Below are positions 15,162 to 24,258 of a DNA stretch of 64,000 bases, one piece after another. The stretch spans positions 62,001 through 126,000 of the forward strand of contig NZ_WHNZ01000012.1 of assembly GCF_013141725.1 (NCBI RefSeq), written 5' to 3'. A program made the translations under genes and the position numbers. The notes under the pieces are model-generated. The model was not told the origin of the DNA. It did not search any database and saw nothing but the letters and a program-made list of their open reading frames with translations. Source of the DNA: Paenibacillus planticolens (GTDB lineage: Bacteria; Bacillota; Bacilli; Paenibacillales; NBRC-103111). Numbering within the stretch: position 1 is the stretch's first letter; every line of letters begins with the position of its first letter.

Positions 15162-15827
15162 TTATGCGCCTACCCATGCTCGTTCAAATGCCCTCTTTTT
15201 TAAAATGATCGTTTGATTCAGAAATGGAAGAGGAAGTTTAAAGGAAATTTGCGCTTCAATAACCAAAAAAGCATCACCCCCGGTTTCCAAGCTCGGGAGC
15301 GTTACGGAAGTTACACTGAAGTTATTTTTTGAAACTGTGGAACGATCGCAAAAAGCATAAACAATCGGTGTGAACGCACCAAGTAGACGGGGTTGAACTT
15401 GCTGCTCATACACATCATTTATCCCGGCTCTCACCTGTTCCTCACCTAGCTCCCGCTTCTCTTTTTCCCACTTTATTAGTTCTAGAAGCGGTTCGGGAAT
15501 ATATGCAGCATACTCTTCTGATAAGTTTTCTGCATTCACTGCTTGATCTCTGACCGATTGAACGCGGTCGATGACATTATTCATTATTTCTGCCGGACGA
15601 CTTTGATCAAATTTCGTTTTCGCTTCTTGTACGAGAAGTCTTACAGGGTATATTTGACCTGCTATGGATTTGGTTGCTTCCGTCACTCCGGCTTGTAAAG
15701 CCATCTCTAGACATGCAATTTGAATACATATGATAAGACCAACAACAAAGGCAAGAAAAAAAGGCATCACCAGTGCGGCTTCCAACACAATGCCACCTCT
15801 TTGCTCACGATAAAACTTATGAAGCAT
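15162..15827 (-). CDS. TadE-like pilus assembly protein
   Basis: The 221-residue protein starts with a short basic stretch and then GGIVLEAALVMPFFLAFVVG, the TadE signature with a Glu soon after the Gly and one N-terminal membrane helix. The remaining 170 residues form an extracytoplasmic domain. TadE-type proteins are pseudopilins of Tad machines, processed by the TadV peptidase. TGGGAGGGG precedes ATG 15827. It lies between the DUF5702-like gene and tadV. Confidence 0.85.
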   Translation of the reverse strand: MLHKFYREQRGGIVLEAALVMPFFLAFVVGLIICIQIACLEMALQAGVTEATKSIAGQIYPVRLLVQEAKTKFDQSRPAEIMNNVIDRVQSVRDQAVNAENLSEEYAAYIPEPLLELIKWEKEKRELGEEQVRAGINDVYEQQVQPRLLGAFTPIVYAFCDRSTVSKNNFSVTSVTLPSLETGGDAFLVIEAQISFKLPLPFLNQTIILKKRAFERAWVGA

Positions 15828-15843
15828 GCAGCCCCTCCCACAT

Positions 15844-18027
15844 TCAATACGCGATGGCAGCCGTACTCGTAAATTGGCATCGATTGCCTGTCACTTTGCA
15901 GCTGAGCAGCCCGCTTCCATCCAACAGCTTCATCATTTGCGGAATAAACCACAGCTTAACATCACTCGAAGCATTCCCTTGTATATAGGTCGCTGCCTTC
16001 ATTAAATCCTTTCCGGTTTCCAGCTCAATTAGCGCCTGCATTCTAGCCAAAAGCTTCGGATTCTCGCTGTGCATGAGCATGAATATTCGCAAATAATCCT
16101 TGTAAGTCAAACTGAGAGCCGAGATCGTAATTTTCGCGGATAACTCTACCGCTTCGCCTTTCACCAGCTTCGTCATATCTTGAAAAGCAATCAAAGCTCC
16201 CTCCGCTGCTGCAGCCAACAGCACCAACAAGGGAGAACCTAGATGAAGGAGCTCCTTTTTGGGATCGAGCAGCGCTTCAAGTATGCGGATTGCCAAACGA
16301 AAAGCGAACATTTCTGCATAGGCAGTCGAAATATTCGCCGCACATGAAGAAAATCCATAGAGTAAATATTCCACCTCTTGATTCGCTAACGCGTGAGTGC
16401 TCGGATCTATTCTTTCATTTGAAGCTTTTGCTTTTCCCGCTTGATCCATTTCTAAACCAAGGGTGCGGTAATTAAACTTGGTCAAAGCAAATTCATTGAC
16501 ATAAAGTTCATTGCGCATAGATTCCGCCGCGTTATTAAAAACCTCAAGCATGTCCATCGCCTTCAAACTTACCGGCTCCGATTTCTCCAAATCATACGCA
16601 ATCTCACTGCCAATTGTGGTGTCTTGTGCATTCGCTTCCCTGTATTTCTGGTAGTATCCCTTTGTCGCGGATCCTTGAAGCCGCTCATAAAGCTCCCCAT
16701 CGCCATTCTGGCCATTCACTACTTTGCAACCGCCAATTGATTGCTTTGCTTGATCCAGAATCGTTTGAATCTTATTTCTTTGCTCATTCTTATTCGCTGC
16801 AATGGCGCCCTTTCTATCCATTCTTGATCGCTCCAAAATTGTTTGCTTCCCATAAAAAGCGTTGGACTCCGACCAATAGGCATCATTAGCCAAATTAACT
16901 TTATTTGTATTTTTCGCCGTATACAATTGAACAGAAGCAACTTTGTCTTGAAAGGCTGCAAATAAAGCGGAAATACTGGCCACAGCTGTTTGATATGTGT
17001 AAAAGTAATCGTCCCCCATGACAGAAACATGCTGAAAAACCTCATTCACACGGTTTGTTCCATTACCTTGGCTGCTGCTTGAAGCCTCAACTAACTTCGC
17101 GCGAATTTCTTCGTTTCGCTGCTTTGCCGTCCGCAAGGCAGGCTCAATCGACTGCTGTAATCGGCCGATTTCCTTAGCATTTGCCAGAACCTCCAGCTTC
17201 GTAGCCCCAAGAAGCGCAGCATACTTGATAATCAATTGCAGCAGATTTTGGAGTTCATTTAATTTCCGGGACAGCGCTTGCGCTTGCTCCTCCAATGCCT
17301 GTTGGGATGCCAGTATGGACTGCAATTGGCTTTCCACCTGGACGATTTCGTTGCGTACCTCCTCCACCGTATGAATGCCTATTTGAGCCGCTAGATCGTC
17401 TAATTCTGAAATTCGCGATTGGAAATAGGTATGATACAAGGTGGTTTTGCCATGCAGCTCCTCACTGCTGTGCCATGCTTCATCGAGCGCTTTTTCTCTT
17501 TGATCAATGAGCTTCTCTCCCCCGGCCGCTTCCTTGGAAAACTGGCTTCCAAGCTGGAATGGAGCTTTCGTCCCTGTTTTGCGAAATTTATCCGTAATCT
17601 CGAGCGTAAACTCGATAGGCGCCTTGATTTTCATATCCTCCAGCACTTGGCGCTCAAATATGACGTGGCTGGCTAACGCGTATACCGGCGTAACTCGCTC
17701 CTTATGCGCTACAGGCTTTGTATCCACATAATGAAAAGCGCCGGACGATACTTGACCAGACAAATTATTTGCGAAAACAGTACGAAAAATATCCTCTGAC
17801 TTCTCTTGCGAAATTCCAAGTCCATATAAGCCCATAGCCTGAAGCTCTGTGTCAAATGAGGACATCACCGAGCGTGCAGCGGCTTTGACCGCTGATTCTG
17901 TCTCCTTCTCCGCCAATTTCACTCTGGCAAAATCAATAAGCACCGCCTGGAACAAAAAAATCGGCACGATAATCATAATCAGATAGACGGAAACGGCCCC
18001 TCTCTCTGAACGAATAAATGTCCTCAA
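15844..18027 (-). CDS. Large TadG/DUF5702-like pilus protein
   Basis: This 727-residue protein has one N-terminal membrane anchor (GAVSVYLIMIIVPIFLFQAV) and a long extracytoplasmic region. About residues 215-330 are strongly coiled-coil, with many Glu, Gln and Leu. The layout and the DFARVKLAEKETESAVKAAA segment match DUF5702/TadG-type proteins found in Firmicute Tad loci, which are thought to span the thick wall. The start is TTG 18027, with GGGGGGAG a few nt upstream. A hydrophobic stretch near residue 600 (LLVLLAAAAEGALIAF) may be a second membrane segment. Confidence 0.8.
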   Translation of the reverse strand: MRTFIRSERGAVSVYLIMIIVPIFLFQAVLIDFARVKLAEKETESAVKAAARSVMSSFDTELQAMGLYGLGISQEKSEDIFRTVFANNLSGQVSSGAFHYVDTKPVAHKERVTPVYALASHVIFERQVLEDMKIKAPIEFTLEITDKFRKTGTKAPFQLGSQFSKEAAGGEKLIDQREKALDEAWHSSEELHGKTTLYHTYFQSRISELDDLAAQIGIHTVEEVRNEIVQVESQLQSILASQQALEEQAQALSRKLNELQNLLQLIIKYAALLGATKLEVLANAKEIGRLQQSIEPALRTAKQRNEEIRAKLVEASSSSQGNGTNRVNEVFQHVSVMGDDYFYTYQTAVASISALFAAFQDKVASVQLYTAKNTNKVNLANDAYWSESNAFYGKQTILERSRMDRKGAIAANKNEQRNKIQTILDQAKQSIGGCKVVNGQNGDGELYERLQGSATKGYYQKYREANAQDTTIGSEIAYDLEKSEPVSLKAMDMLEVFNNAAESMRNELYVNEFALTKFNYRTLGLEMDQAGKAKASNERIDPSTHALANQEVEYLLYGFSSCAANISTAYAEMFAFRLAIRILEALLDPKKELLHLGSPLLVLLAAAAEGALIAFQDMTKLVKGEAVELSAKITISALSLTYKDYLRIFMLMHSENPKLLARMQALIELETGKDLMKAATYIQGNASSDVKLWFIPQMMKLLDGSGLLSCKVTGNRCQFTSTAAIAY

Positions 18028-18041
18028 AAACTCCCCCCATT

Positions 18042-19046
18042 CTAATTATGGATGACAACTACGATTCCCTTACGTTCCAGCTCTTTGCGAAAACTGTTGG
18101 AAGGCACGCTTTTCTCATTGGCATTCTTCTTGAAAAAATGCCATACGACCCCTTTCACTTGTGTGCCCTCATTTAAAAGCTCTACATCCTTTGGCATTTG
18201 CTCCGCACGAAGCTGAGACTCCGTCAAACTGTAAAAGGCTTGATGAGAAATGCCGCGAGCATCCAATGCATCTATCGTTCTGCTTTTTCCCGACTCCGTT
18301 ATCAAAACGACCTCAGAGCCGCCAACTAACGATCGCAAATAAGCTGCGGCCTGGCGTTCCGATTTTATCGTAATACTTGGTCCTGCTAGGTTGCCGTTAG
18401 CCGGTTCTACAAGTGCTTCCCTTGCTTTTTGCGGTGAAATTCTGTCCTTGATCGCTCTAAAATAAGTCCGTGTAATGTCCGTTATACGAATAAGCTCTAC
18501 TGGCTCTACAACATGTGAAACCGCTCTTCCTCCCGTCTGATTAGCGTTAAACCACCTGCTCATTACCGGTGACAGATGAAAAGCTTTCTGCAGCCTCACC
18601 TCTACTTGTTGGTCTAGCAAATAATTGGAGAACTTCGCTGTGCCCGTCACTCCTTGCGGCAGCAAAGGTGAAATTCTAACTAATTTTCTCTCGACGAGCC
18701 CCTTCGCATCCTCCGATGGAAGCACAATTTCGGTTGCCCCATTCGACACCAATCGCCCGAATAAATCTGATACGTTGTTTTGTGTAAGACGGAAGTAAAG
18801 ACCGTCATTTTCAGCAGGATGATAATTTCCCGTCATCAAATCTTTATGGCTATTGTCCCATGAAAAAGCCAGCCGTTCCGCTGCTGTTCTTGCGATCTGT
18901 TGAAGATACACGTTTTGATAGGCATACAAACTCACGAAGAGAAGTGTAATTGCACAAAATAAAAGGAGCGGAAATACAAGTGAGGCTTCAATCGTAAAGC
19001 TTCCCTGTTCGCTGCTTCTGAAACGCGGCCTGCAGCTATGGCGCAC
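18042..19046 (-). CDS. TadE/TadF-like pilus assembly protein
   Basis: The 334-residue protein has the pseudopilin-like start EQGSFTIEASLVFPLLLFCA followed by one membrane helix, then a large outer domain that includes a C-terminal segment with alternating strands (VVLITESGKSRTIDALDARG). It is longer than a usual TadE. GTG 19046 overlaps the Flp1 gene by 11 nt, and only weak ribosome-site sequence is visible, so coupling is likely. An ordinary place in the Tad operon supports the assignment. Confidence 0.8.
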   Translation of the reverse strand: MRHSCRPRFRSSEQGSFTIEASLVFPLLLFCAITLLFVSLYAYQNVYLQQIARTAAERLAFSWDNSHKDLMTGNYHPAENDGLYFRLTQNNVSDLFGRLVSNGATEIVLPSEDAKGLVERKLVRISPLLPQGVTGTAKFSNYLLDQQVEVRLQKAFHLSPVMSRWFNANQTGGRAVSHVVEPVELIRITDITRTYFRAIKDRISPQKAREALVEPANGNLAGPSITIKSERQAAAYLRSLVGGSEVVLITESGKSRTIDALDARGISHQAFYSLTESQLRAEQMPKDVELLNEGTQVKGVVWHFFKKNANEKSVPSNSFRKELERKGIVVVIHN

Positions 19047-19263
19047 AGCTTGTCGTAGGACTGGGGGCGCAAGGTGCCACTGAACTGTTGTTTTTTAGAT
19101 CAGAATTGGCATCCCCAATCAATTTCTGAAACCACGAGACGATCCATTTTCTAAAGATGATCGCAATAGCAACAAGCACAGCGACGATCAATAAAATTTC
19201 TAAAGTCCCGAGTCCATCTTCCTTTTTCCAAAATGACTTTAACCCTTCAAGCATCTTTCTCAT
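19036..19263 (-). CDS. Flp1-like type IVb pilin
   Basis: This 75-residue protein has a basic N-terminus, then KEDGLGTLEILLIVAVLVAI: a Gly before the hydrophobic helix and Glu at the +5-like position, as in Flp/Tad major pilins. The C-terminal tail is short, polar and Ser/Pro/Cys-rich, with two cysteines that could form a disulphide. GGAGG lies 9 nt before ATG 19263. It sits directly after tadC, the common position for the pilin in Firmicute Tad loci. Confidence 0.85.
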   Translation of the reverse strand: MRKMLEGLKSFWKKEDGLGTLEILLIVAVLVAIAIIFRKWIVSWFQKLIGDANSDLKNNSSVAPCAPSPTTSCAP

Positions 19264-19282
19264 CTCTTCTAACCTCCGGATA

Positions 19283-20149
19283 TTATTTCATCATTAGCAT
19301 CGCTGGGGCGGCGACAATAACCATCACCACAACAAAAATTAGAACCATGGGGAATACAAGCTTAGATGATGCTTCCTCCCCAAGTGTTCGTGCAACAGTT
19401 TTTCTGCGCTGCCATAGATCTAAAGAAAGCGAATGAAGAGCGGTTACGAAGTCGTTTCCTCCTCTTTTATAGTTCAGCAAGATGGCTGAAGTAAACAAAG
19501 ATACTTCATGGAGTGCGCAGCGTTTACTGAAGTCTTCCATCACTCTTGAAAATGAGACGTTCATCTCCAGTTCATGCACCGCTTGAGACAGCTCCTTGTA
19601 CAGCGGCGATTGCGCTTTATGAGGACGAGCCTCTACGCAGCGAATCCACGCTCGATTGACGGTTTCACCGGCATTAACAAGCAGCACGATCGTGCTCAAT
19701 ACCTCTGGCAATTCCATGATCATGAGGAGTTGTTTCTTCCTGATTTTCACATCCAAATCACGTACCATCAGCAAAGGAATAATGACAGTAACGAGCAGCC
19801 CAAAAGCCAAAACCGATCCATCTCCGCTTGCAAGAATCGAAAGAAGAGTCACGATAACTAGAGAGAGCGTGCTCATGGAAATTAGTTCCGCGTAAAAATA
19901 TTTACACCCATAGGCAGATAAACCTCTCCCATAAATTTTAAGTAGACTATGGTGAATTTTGGATGTAAAGTCGGGCAATTTTTCCATCAGACCAAGCTGA
20001 TCCACAAGCAAATAACTGCAAGGAAGCAATACTTTCATACGGAAGGGATACGGATATTCATTCATAAAATCTGCATGCCGTTTGCGTCCCCAAAGCAGCA
20101 AAATAAGTATTGCAGCCAGTTCAAGTATCAACATCATTGCGATCCACAT
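19283..20149 (-). CDS. tadC: TadC platform protein
   Basis: The 288-residue protein has an N-terminal membrane helix, a cytoplasmic GspF-like domain (LPEVLSTIVLLVNAGETVNRA, then a KRGGNDFVTALHSLS motif) and C-terminal membrane helices. With TadB it forms the inner-membrane platform on which the TadA ATPase acts. AAGGTGTAAT precedes ATG 20149 and the gene starts one base after the tadB stop. Confidence 0.9.
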   Translation of the reverse strand: MWIAMMLILELAAILILLLWGRKRHADFMNEYPYPFRMKVLLPCSYLLVDQLGLMEKLPDFTSKIHHSLLKIYGRGLSAYGCKYFYAELISMSTLSLVIVTLLSILASGDGSVLAFGLLVTVIIPLLMVRDLDVKIRKKQLLMIMELPEVLSTIVLLVNAGETVNRAWIRCVEARPHKAQSPLYKELSQAVHELEMNVSFSRVMEDFSKRCALHEVSLFTSAILLNYKRGGNDFVTALHSLSLDLWQRRKTVARTLGEEASSKLVFPMVLIFVVVMVIVAAPAMLMMK

Positions 20150-20150
20150 A

Positions 20151-21032
20151 TTACACCTTGATATTCATGATTTTTTGAGTGAGGGCAAAGCAGCCGCTTA
20201 ACATGAATAAACAACCGCTCATGATAACAACACCAACTCCCGAATACAATGGCTGCATATACTCCGGTGATGAAAAGGCAAGTACGGCAACAATCACAAT
20301 AGGAGCAAACAACAGCACCCTTGACTCAAACCGTTTCTGGGCAATCATGACGTTAATATCCTGCGTAATTTCAAGTTTTTCTCCGATAACAGCGGCAGTC
20401 CGCTTCATCACCTCCACCAAATTACCGCCTGTGCGTTTACAGGTAAGGAAGACGTCGGTAAAGCTGACTACGTCCTCTAAATGACTTCGTTCCGCAAAAT
20501 TCTTCAGTGCCGCTTCAATCGGCTCTCCGTTCTCAACCTTGCGGCAAATGATACTAAATTCAATCACAATCAGGCAGGCTGGATCAGGATACAGCAGTTT
20601 TAAGTCTTCCAGGGCTTCTTGAAAAGCGGTTTCAATCGACTTTCCTACTGTCATGGAGGAGGAAAGACAACTTAACGCTTGTTTGAATTGAACATACAGT
20701 TTGTTTTTGCGCATCTGGATTAATTGCTGTTTGCGTATGCGAGGAAACACCAATCCTGCCGCCGAAAATACAGCAGCGAAAATGAATGTTTTATAGAAAA
20801 TGTACCCCACAAGGAAAGCAGGCAAGGCGAGCATAAGAATCGCACTTACTCTTTGCCGTGGTGTTAGATGATACTGATGATAATCTATTAACGTGTGGAT
20901 GGATTGAGGCGATGGAGCATTCGGGATTTTGACCTTATTCGTTGAGGTTTTATTATTTTTGCGGCGTTCCAGGTACATCAAAACAAACCAACTCAGCGTA
21001 CCCGTAATAAGAAGAAGCAGTATCATCGTCAT
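20151..21032 (-). CDS. tadB: TadB platform protein
   Basis: The protein (about 293 residues) shows membrane helices at the N-terminus, middle and C-terminus around a GspF-like cytoplasmic domain (LSCLSSSMTVGKSIETAFQE, then KRTGGNLVEVMKRTAAVIGE). It is the partner of TadC. ATG 21032 overlaps the tadA stop as ATGA; a GTG at 21044 is the alternative, with GGGAGG only 4 nt upstream. Longer frames would run deeply into tadA. Confidence 0.9.
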   Translation of the reverse strand: MTMILLLLITGTLSWFVLMYLERRKNNKTSTNKVKIPNAPSPQSIHTLIDYHQYHLTPRQRVSAILMLALPAFLVGYIFYKTFIFAAVFSAAGLVFPRIRKQQLIQMRKNKLYVQFKQALSCLSSSMTVGKSIETAFQEALEDLKLLYPDPACLIVIEFSIICRKVENGEPIEAALKNFAERSHLEDVVSFTDVFLTCKRTGGNLVEVMKRTAAVIGEKLEITQDINVMIAQKRFESRVLLFAPIVIVAVLAFSSPEYMQPLYSGVGVVIMSGCLFMLSGCFALTQKIMNIKV

Positions 21033-22291
21033 CCAGCTCCACACTCTCCCTCCCAGTTCGAGAACCACTCGGGCAGCTTCGTGCCAGCCATTCGGATTTT
21101 GTGCATATTGCGCAGTTCGTTGCCTGTATAAGCGAGTTCCCCAATTACTGTATCCTCTGACACATCCCCTCTTTCCTCGAATAAAAACAGCGGATTGAGC
21201 TGCACCTCACCATCCTTCACACCGATGACTTCATGAATTTCTGTCACTTTCCGGCTGCGATCGCGAATTCGGCTGATATGAATCATCACATCAAGAGCTG
21301 AAGCAATTTGTTTACGAATCACCTCTATCGGCAGAGGAGCGCCACTAAGCACCATAGTCTCCAATCTGCTAAGCATATCAACGGAAGAATTGCCGTGACC
21401 TGTGCTTAGGGATCCATCATGACCTGTATTCATTGCAGCTAGCATATCTAAAGCTTCAACGCCTCGCACTTCCCCAACGATAATCCGGTTCGGACGCATC
21501 CGAAGCGAGGCGCGAATGAGGTCCCTAATGGTGATTTCTCCTCGTCCCTCGGTATTGGCATTCCTGGTTTCCATTCTGACCAAGTTTGGAAGTGTCCGTA
21601 TTTGTAACTCTGCCGAATCTTCAATTGTAATAATGCGTTCATGCGCAGGAATCCATGCACTAAGCGCATTCAGAAAAGTTGTTTTCCCAGAACCTGTTCC
21701 TCCTCCAATAAAGATGTTATACCCGGACTCAACCAACACTTGCAGCATTTCCGCAGCCTTCACAGAGATACTTCCCATTCGGATCAGATCATCCATCAGC
21801 AGTGGCTTTTCGGGGAATTTACGAATGGTTAAGGTAGGTCCGCTGAGTGAGGCAGGCGGAAGTACGATGTTAACCCTCGAACCATCCTGCAGACGCGCAT
21901 CGACGATGGGAGTTGATTGATTAACAATCCTGTTTACTTTGGAAACAATCGTCTGAATAAGATCCTCCAGCTTTTCCGCGCTCTCCAAAGGGTGTGGGTA
22001 CCGCTCGACTGCACCCTTGCGTTCGAAAAATATATCCTCATGCCCATTCACCATAATCTCAGTAACAGATGGATCATCGATAAGCGGCTGTAAAAGATCC
22101 AGCCCACGAAATGAATCGAAAATACGTTTAACCGAGGCATGTATTTCGTCCGATGTCCAATTGTCCTCATTTGCTGCCTGAAAAATGGCTTCTTCGATAA
22201 GTTCCTTTAATCTGGCATCGCTAACCGTGCTGGAAAGATCAAGCTTTTCCTTGATTTGCTGCTTCAATTCCATGAATTGACTCATCTTCAT
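21029..22291 (-). CDS. tadA: TadA/CpaF secretion ATPase
   Basis: The 420-residue protein is the hexameric ATPase that powers Tad pilus extension. Walker A GGGTGSGKTT lies near residue 195, followed by IITIEDSAELQ, RMRPNRIIVGEVRG (Walker B region) and the TGHDGSLSTGHGNS histidine box. The N-terminal domain includes LLQPLIDDPSVTEIMVNG, typical of CpaF. ATG 22291 overlaps the tadZ stop, with AAGGGG 10 nt upstream. Confidence 0.95.
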   Translation of the reverse strand: MKMSQFMELKQQIKEKLDLSSTVSDARLKELIEEAIFQAANEDNWTSDEIHASVKRIFDSFRGLDLLQPLIDDPSVTEIMVNGHEDIFFERKGAVERYPHPLESAEKLEDLIQTIVSKVNRIVNQSTPIVDARLQDGSRVNIVLPPASLSGPTLTIRKFPEKPLLMDDLIRMGSISVKAAEMLQVLVESGYNIFIGGGTGSGKTTFLNALSAWIPAHERIITIEDSAELQIRTLPNLVRMETRNANTEGRGEITIRDLIRASLRMRPNRIIVGEVRGVEALDMLAAMNTGHDGSLSTGHGNSSVDMLSRLETMVLSGAPLPIEVIRKQIASALDVMIHISRIRDRSRKVTEIHEVIGVKDGEVQLNPLFLFEERGDVSEDTVIGELAYTGNELRNMHKIRMAGTKLPEWFSNWEGECGAG

Positions 22292-23403
22292 CAAGCGACG
22301 GCCCCTTCTGCTCCGGATATAGATATCCGTTTACCGTTTAAGAGAGCTGTGAACATGTGATAGGTCTGTTCCGAGAATAACCCGGATTCCCATATCTGCT
22401 GCGGCGTTCTGATGATTTTCCACTCGGGGATGTACGGAAGCATAAAGGAGATTTCATTGCCAAGACCAGAGAAATCATTCGTCTGCATCCCTGTATACTT
22501 ATTCAAAACAAAATGAACATTTTGAAGGAAGCTCATCTGCTTATAGAGCGCCATCGTTTTATAGGCATCATTCAAATCATCTCTTATGAGCCAAATAATG
22601 TGGTCGCTGAGCTCCAGTCCTTTCACAATTCGAGGATGCACGGACGCCTCAAGATCTAAGATAATGTAGTCATACTCATTCAATGAGATCAACGTATTGA
22701 TAAGAACTCGAATCTGTTCTCCGCTTATTTCTTGCATTTCCCTGATCTGGTCATTGGGAGACAAATAATCAAATCGCAAGTGTGGATCATGGGATTTAAG
22801 CAATTGCAGCTTGGGCCCGAGTACATCTGGCGAGCTCTTCAAATAGTAAATCAGCTTGGAAAATTGCCCTGTTTCGCCTTGCAGCCATTGCGAGGTTGAA
22901 CTCACTGTTTCCAAACTCAAATAAAAAACGCGCTCGCCACGAAAAGAAAGCTGTTTGGCCAGATGGATAGACGTCATCGTCTTACCACTATTTCCGCTGG
23001 AGCTGTACACAGAGAGAACACACGTTTTTGTCGTTCCGTGGCTCTTCTCCCCATTCGTGTTATCGGCATAAAAAGCTTGCAGCCGCGTGAGCAATTGGTG
23101 TAACGCTTGAAACCGGTATAAAAACGGAATTTTCGTTTCTGCATCCATGGAATTGACAATGGTTTCACTTAGAACCATCCTGCGGAGTCCAGTTGTTCGG
23201 CGCATTAAAGTTTGGAAATACATTTCCGACATTAATAGCACGCCTTCTAATTGCTGATTCTCAATCACTTCAAACATTAATTCCAGCTTTGAAAACAACT
23301 TTACCTGCATGCGCTCGGCGAACTCAGAAGCACGAATGTAGGCGGCAAGCCGCTGCGAGTATTCCTCGTCATGATCTAAAACATAAAGTTGAATTTTGTT
23401 CAT
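22291..23403 (-). CDS. tadZ: TadZ/CpaE-like MinD-type localisation ATPase
   Basis: The 370-residue protein has an N-terminal receiver-like domain without obvious phospho-acceptor chemistry (IQLYVLDHDEEYSQRLAAYI) and a MinD/ParA-type domain with the P-loop SSSGNSGKTMTSIHLAKQL (Lys 141) and LNEYDYIILDLEA. CpaE/TadZ proteins place the pilus machine in the cell. GGGAGG lies 6-7 nt before ATG 23403. The upstream 31-codon gene ends 25 nt earlier. Confidence 0.88.
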   Translation of the reverse strand: MNKIQLYVLDHDEEYSQRLAAYIRASEFAERMQVKLFSKLELMFEVIENQQLEGVLLMSEMYFQTLMRRTTGLRRMVLSETIVNSMDAETKIPFLYRFQALHQLLTRLQAFYADNTNGEKSHGTTKTCVLSVYSSSGNSGKTMTSIHLAKQLSFRGERVFYLSLETVSSTSQWLQGETGQFSKLIYYLKSSPDVLGPKLQLLKSHDPHLRFDYLSPNDQIREMQEISGEQIRVLINTLISLNEYDYIILDLEASVHPRIVKGLELSDHIIWLIRDDLNDAYKTMALYKQMSFLQNVHFVLNKYTGMQTNDFSGLGNEISFMLPYIPEWKIIRTPQQIWESGLFSEQTYHMFTALLNGKRISISGAEGAVA

Positions 23404-23427
23404 CGAAACCTCCCAATCTCATGAAAA

Positions 23428-23523
23428 TCACGACATTTTGGCATTCATGCCACTCCCGATTAATACAAAGCTAATGACCAAAAGCACGATCGCGATACGA
23501 ATTGTTGTCGTTTGATCTTTCAT
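23428..23523 (-). CDS. 31-residue membrane peptide heading the Tad operon
   Basis: The peptide starts MKDQTTTIRIAIVLLVISFV and contains one hydrophobic helix flanked by polar ends. GAGGAGG with 7-8 nt spacing makes translation very likely. It lies between a strong upstream terminator and tadZ, so it is the first gene of the Tad transcript. It is too short for domain assignment. A small accessory subunit or a leader peptide are both possible. Confidence 0.65.
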   Translation of the reverse strand: MKDQTTTIRIAIVLLVISFVLIGSGMNAKMS

Positions 23524-23552
23524 TCACCATCCTCCTCAGCGGTTTAAAAAAC

Positions 23553-23604
23553 AAAAAAAGCACGCGCCGACGTTGGAGAGGTTATCTCCAAAATCAGCGG
23601 TGCT
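23553..23604 (-). terminator. Strong terminator upstream of the Tad operon
   Basis: On the minus strand GCACCGCTGA pairs with TCGGCGCGTGC (one bulge) enclosing a second hairpin TTGGAGA / TCTCCAA, followed by seven T. It ends the thioesterase transcript, so the Tad genes need a promoter of their own after it. Confidence 0.85.
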
Positions 23605-23664
23605 TCCGCTTGTTCAAACAATGTATCCAAATTGTACCACATTTTCCTGGGAAATCAATCCCTT

Positions 23665-24177
23665 TTATTCCCAAGGATATTTCATGGTGAAAAATCCAGC
23701 CAACTTTTTACTTTCGACTCTGCGAATTCGTCTCATTTCTGCCCGCTGTGGCGCCGATTCATGCAGCTTCGTCTCCTCTTCCGTTTCCGGAATGACTTGC
23801 GGCACTTCTACCGGCACTTTATTATCGTCCAAGGCAACAAAAGTCAGAAAAGACGTCGCGGCAATTTTTCTTGCTCCTGTTTTCAGATCTTCCGTCACGA
23901 CTTTCACAAAAACCTCCATCGAGCTTTTCCCCGTCCAAGTAACGAATGACTCTAAGCAAACGGAATCAGAGGTATGAATCGGATACAGAAAGTCAACCGA
24001 ATCCGTCGATGCCGTTACTACGGATCTTCGGCAGTGCTTGTGTGCAGCAATCGAAGCAATATCATCGATGTAGGACATCAGCTTACCGCCAAACAGCGTA
24101 TTATGATTATTTACATCCGTCGGGAAAATGCGGGATGTTTTAAAGCATCTGGATTCTCTGGCATAACGTTGTTCCAT
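23665..24177 (-). CDS. YkhA-like acyl-CoA thioesterase
   Basis: The 170-residue hotdog-fold protein carries the YciA/YkhA-type pattern: FPTDVNNHNTLFGGKLMSYID with the catalytic aspartate region, later VDFLYPIHTSDSV and an Arg-rich C-terminal extension. It hydrolyses acyl-CoA in the cytoplasm; chain length cannot be inferred. AAGGGG lies 9 nt before ATG 24177. It separates the kinase gene from the Tad operon and ends at its own terminator. Confidence 0.88.
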   Translation of the reverse strand: MEQRYARESRCFKTSRIFPTDVNNHNTLFGGKLMSYIDDIASIAAHKHCRRSVVTASTDSVDFLYPIHTSDSVCLESFVTWTGKSSMEVFVKVVTEDLKTGARKIAATSFLTFVALDDNKVPVEVPQVIPETEEETKLHESAPQRAEMRRIRRVESKKLAGFFTMKYPWE

Positions 24178-24258
24178 GTCTAATACCCCTTTGCTATGTA
24201 TCTAATTTCATTATGAATCATCATAACATACTTCGAATTACTTTGGTCATAATTGCTT

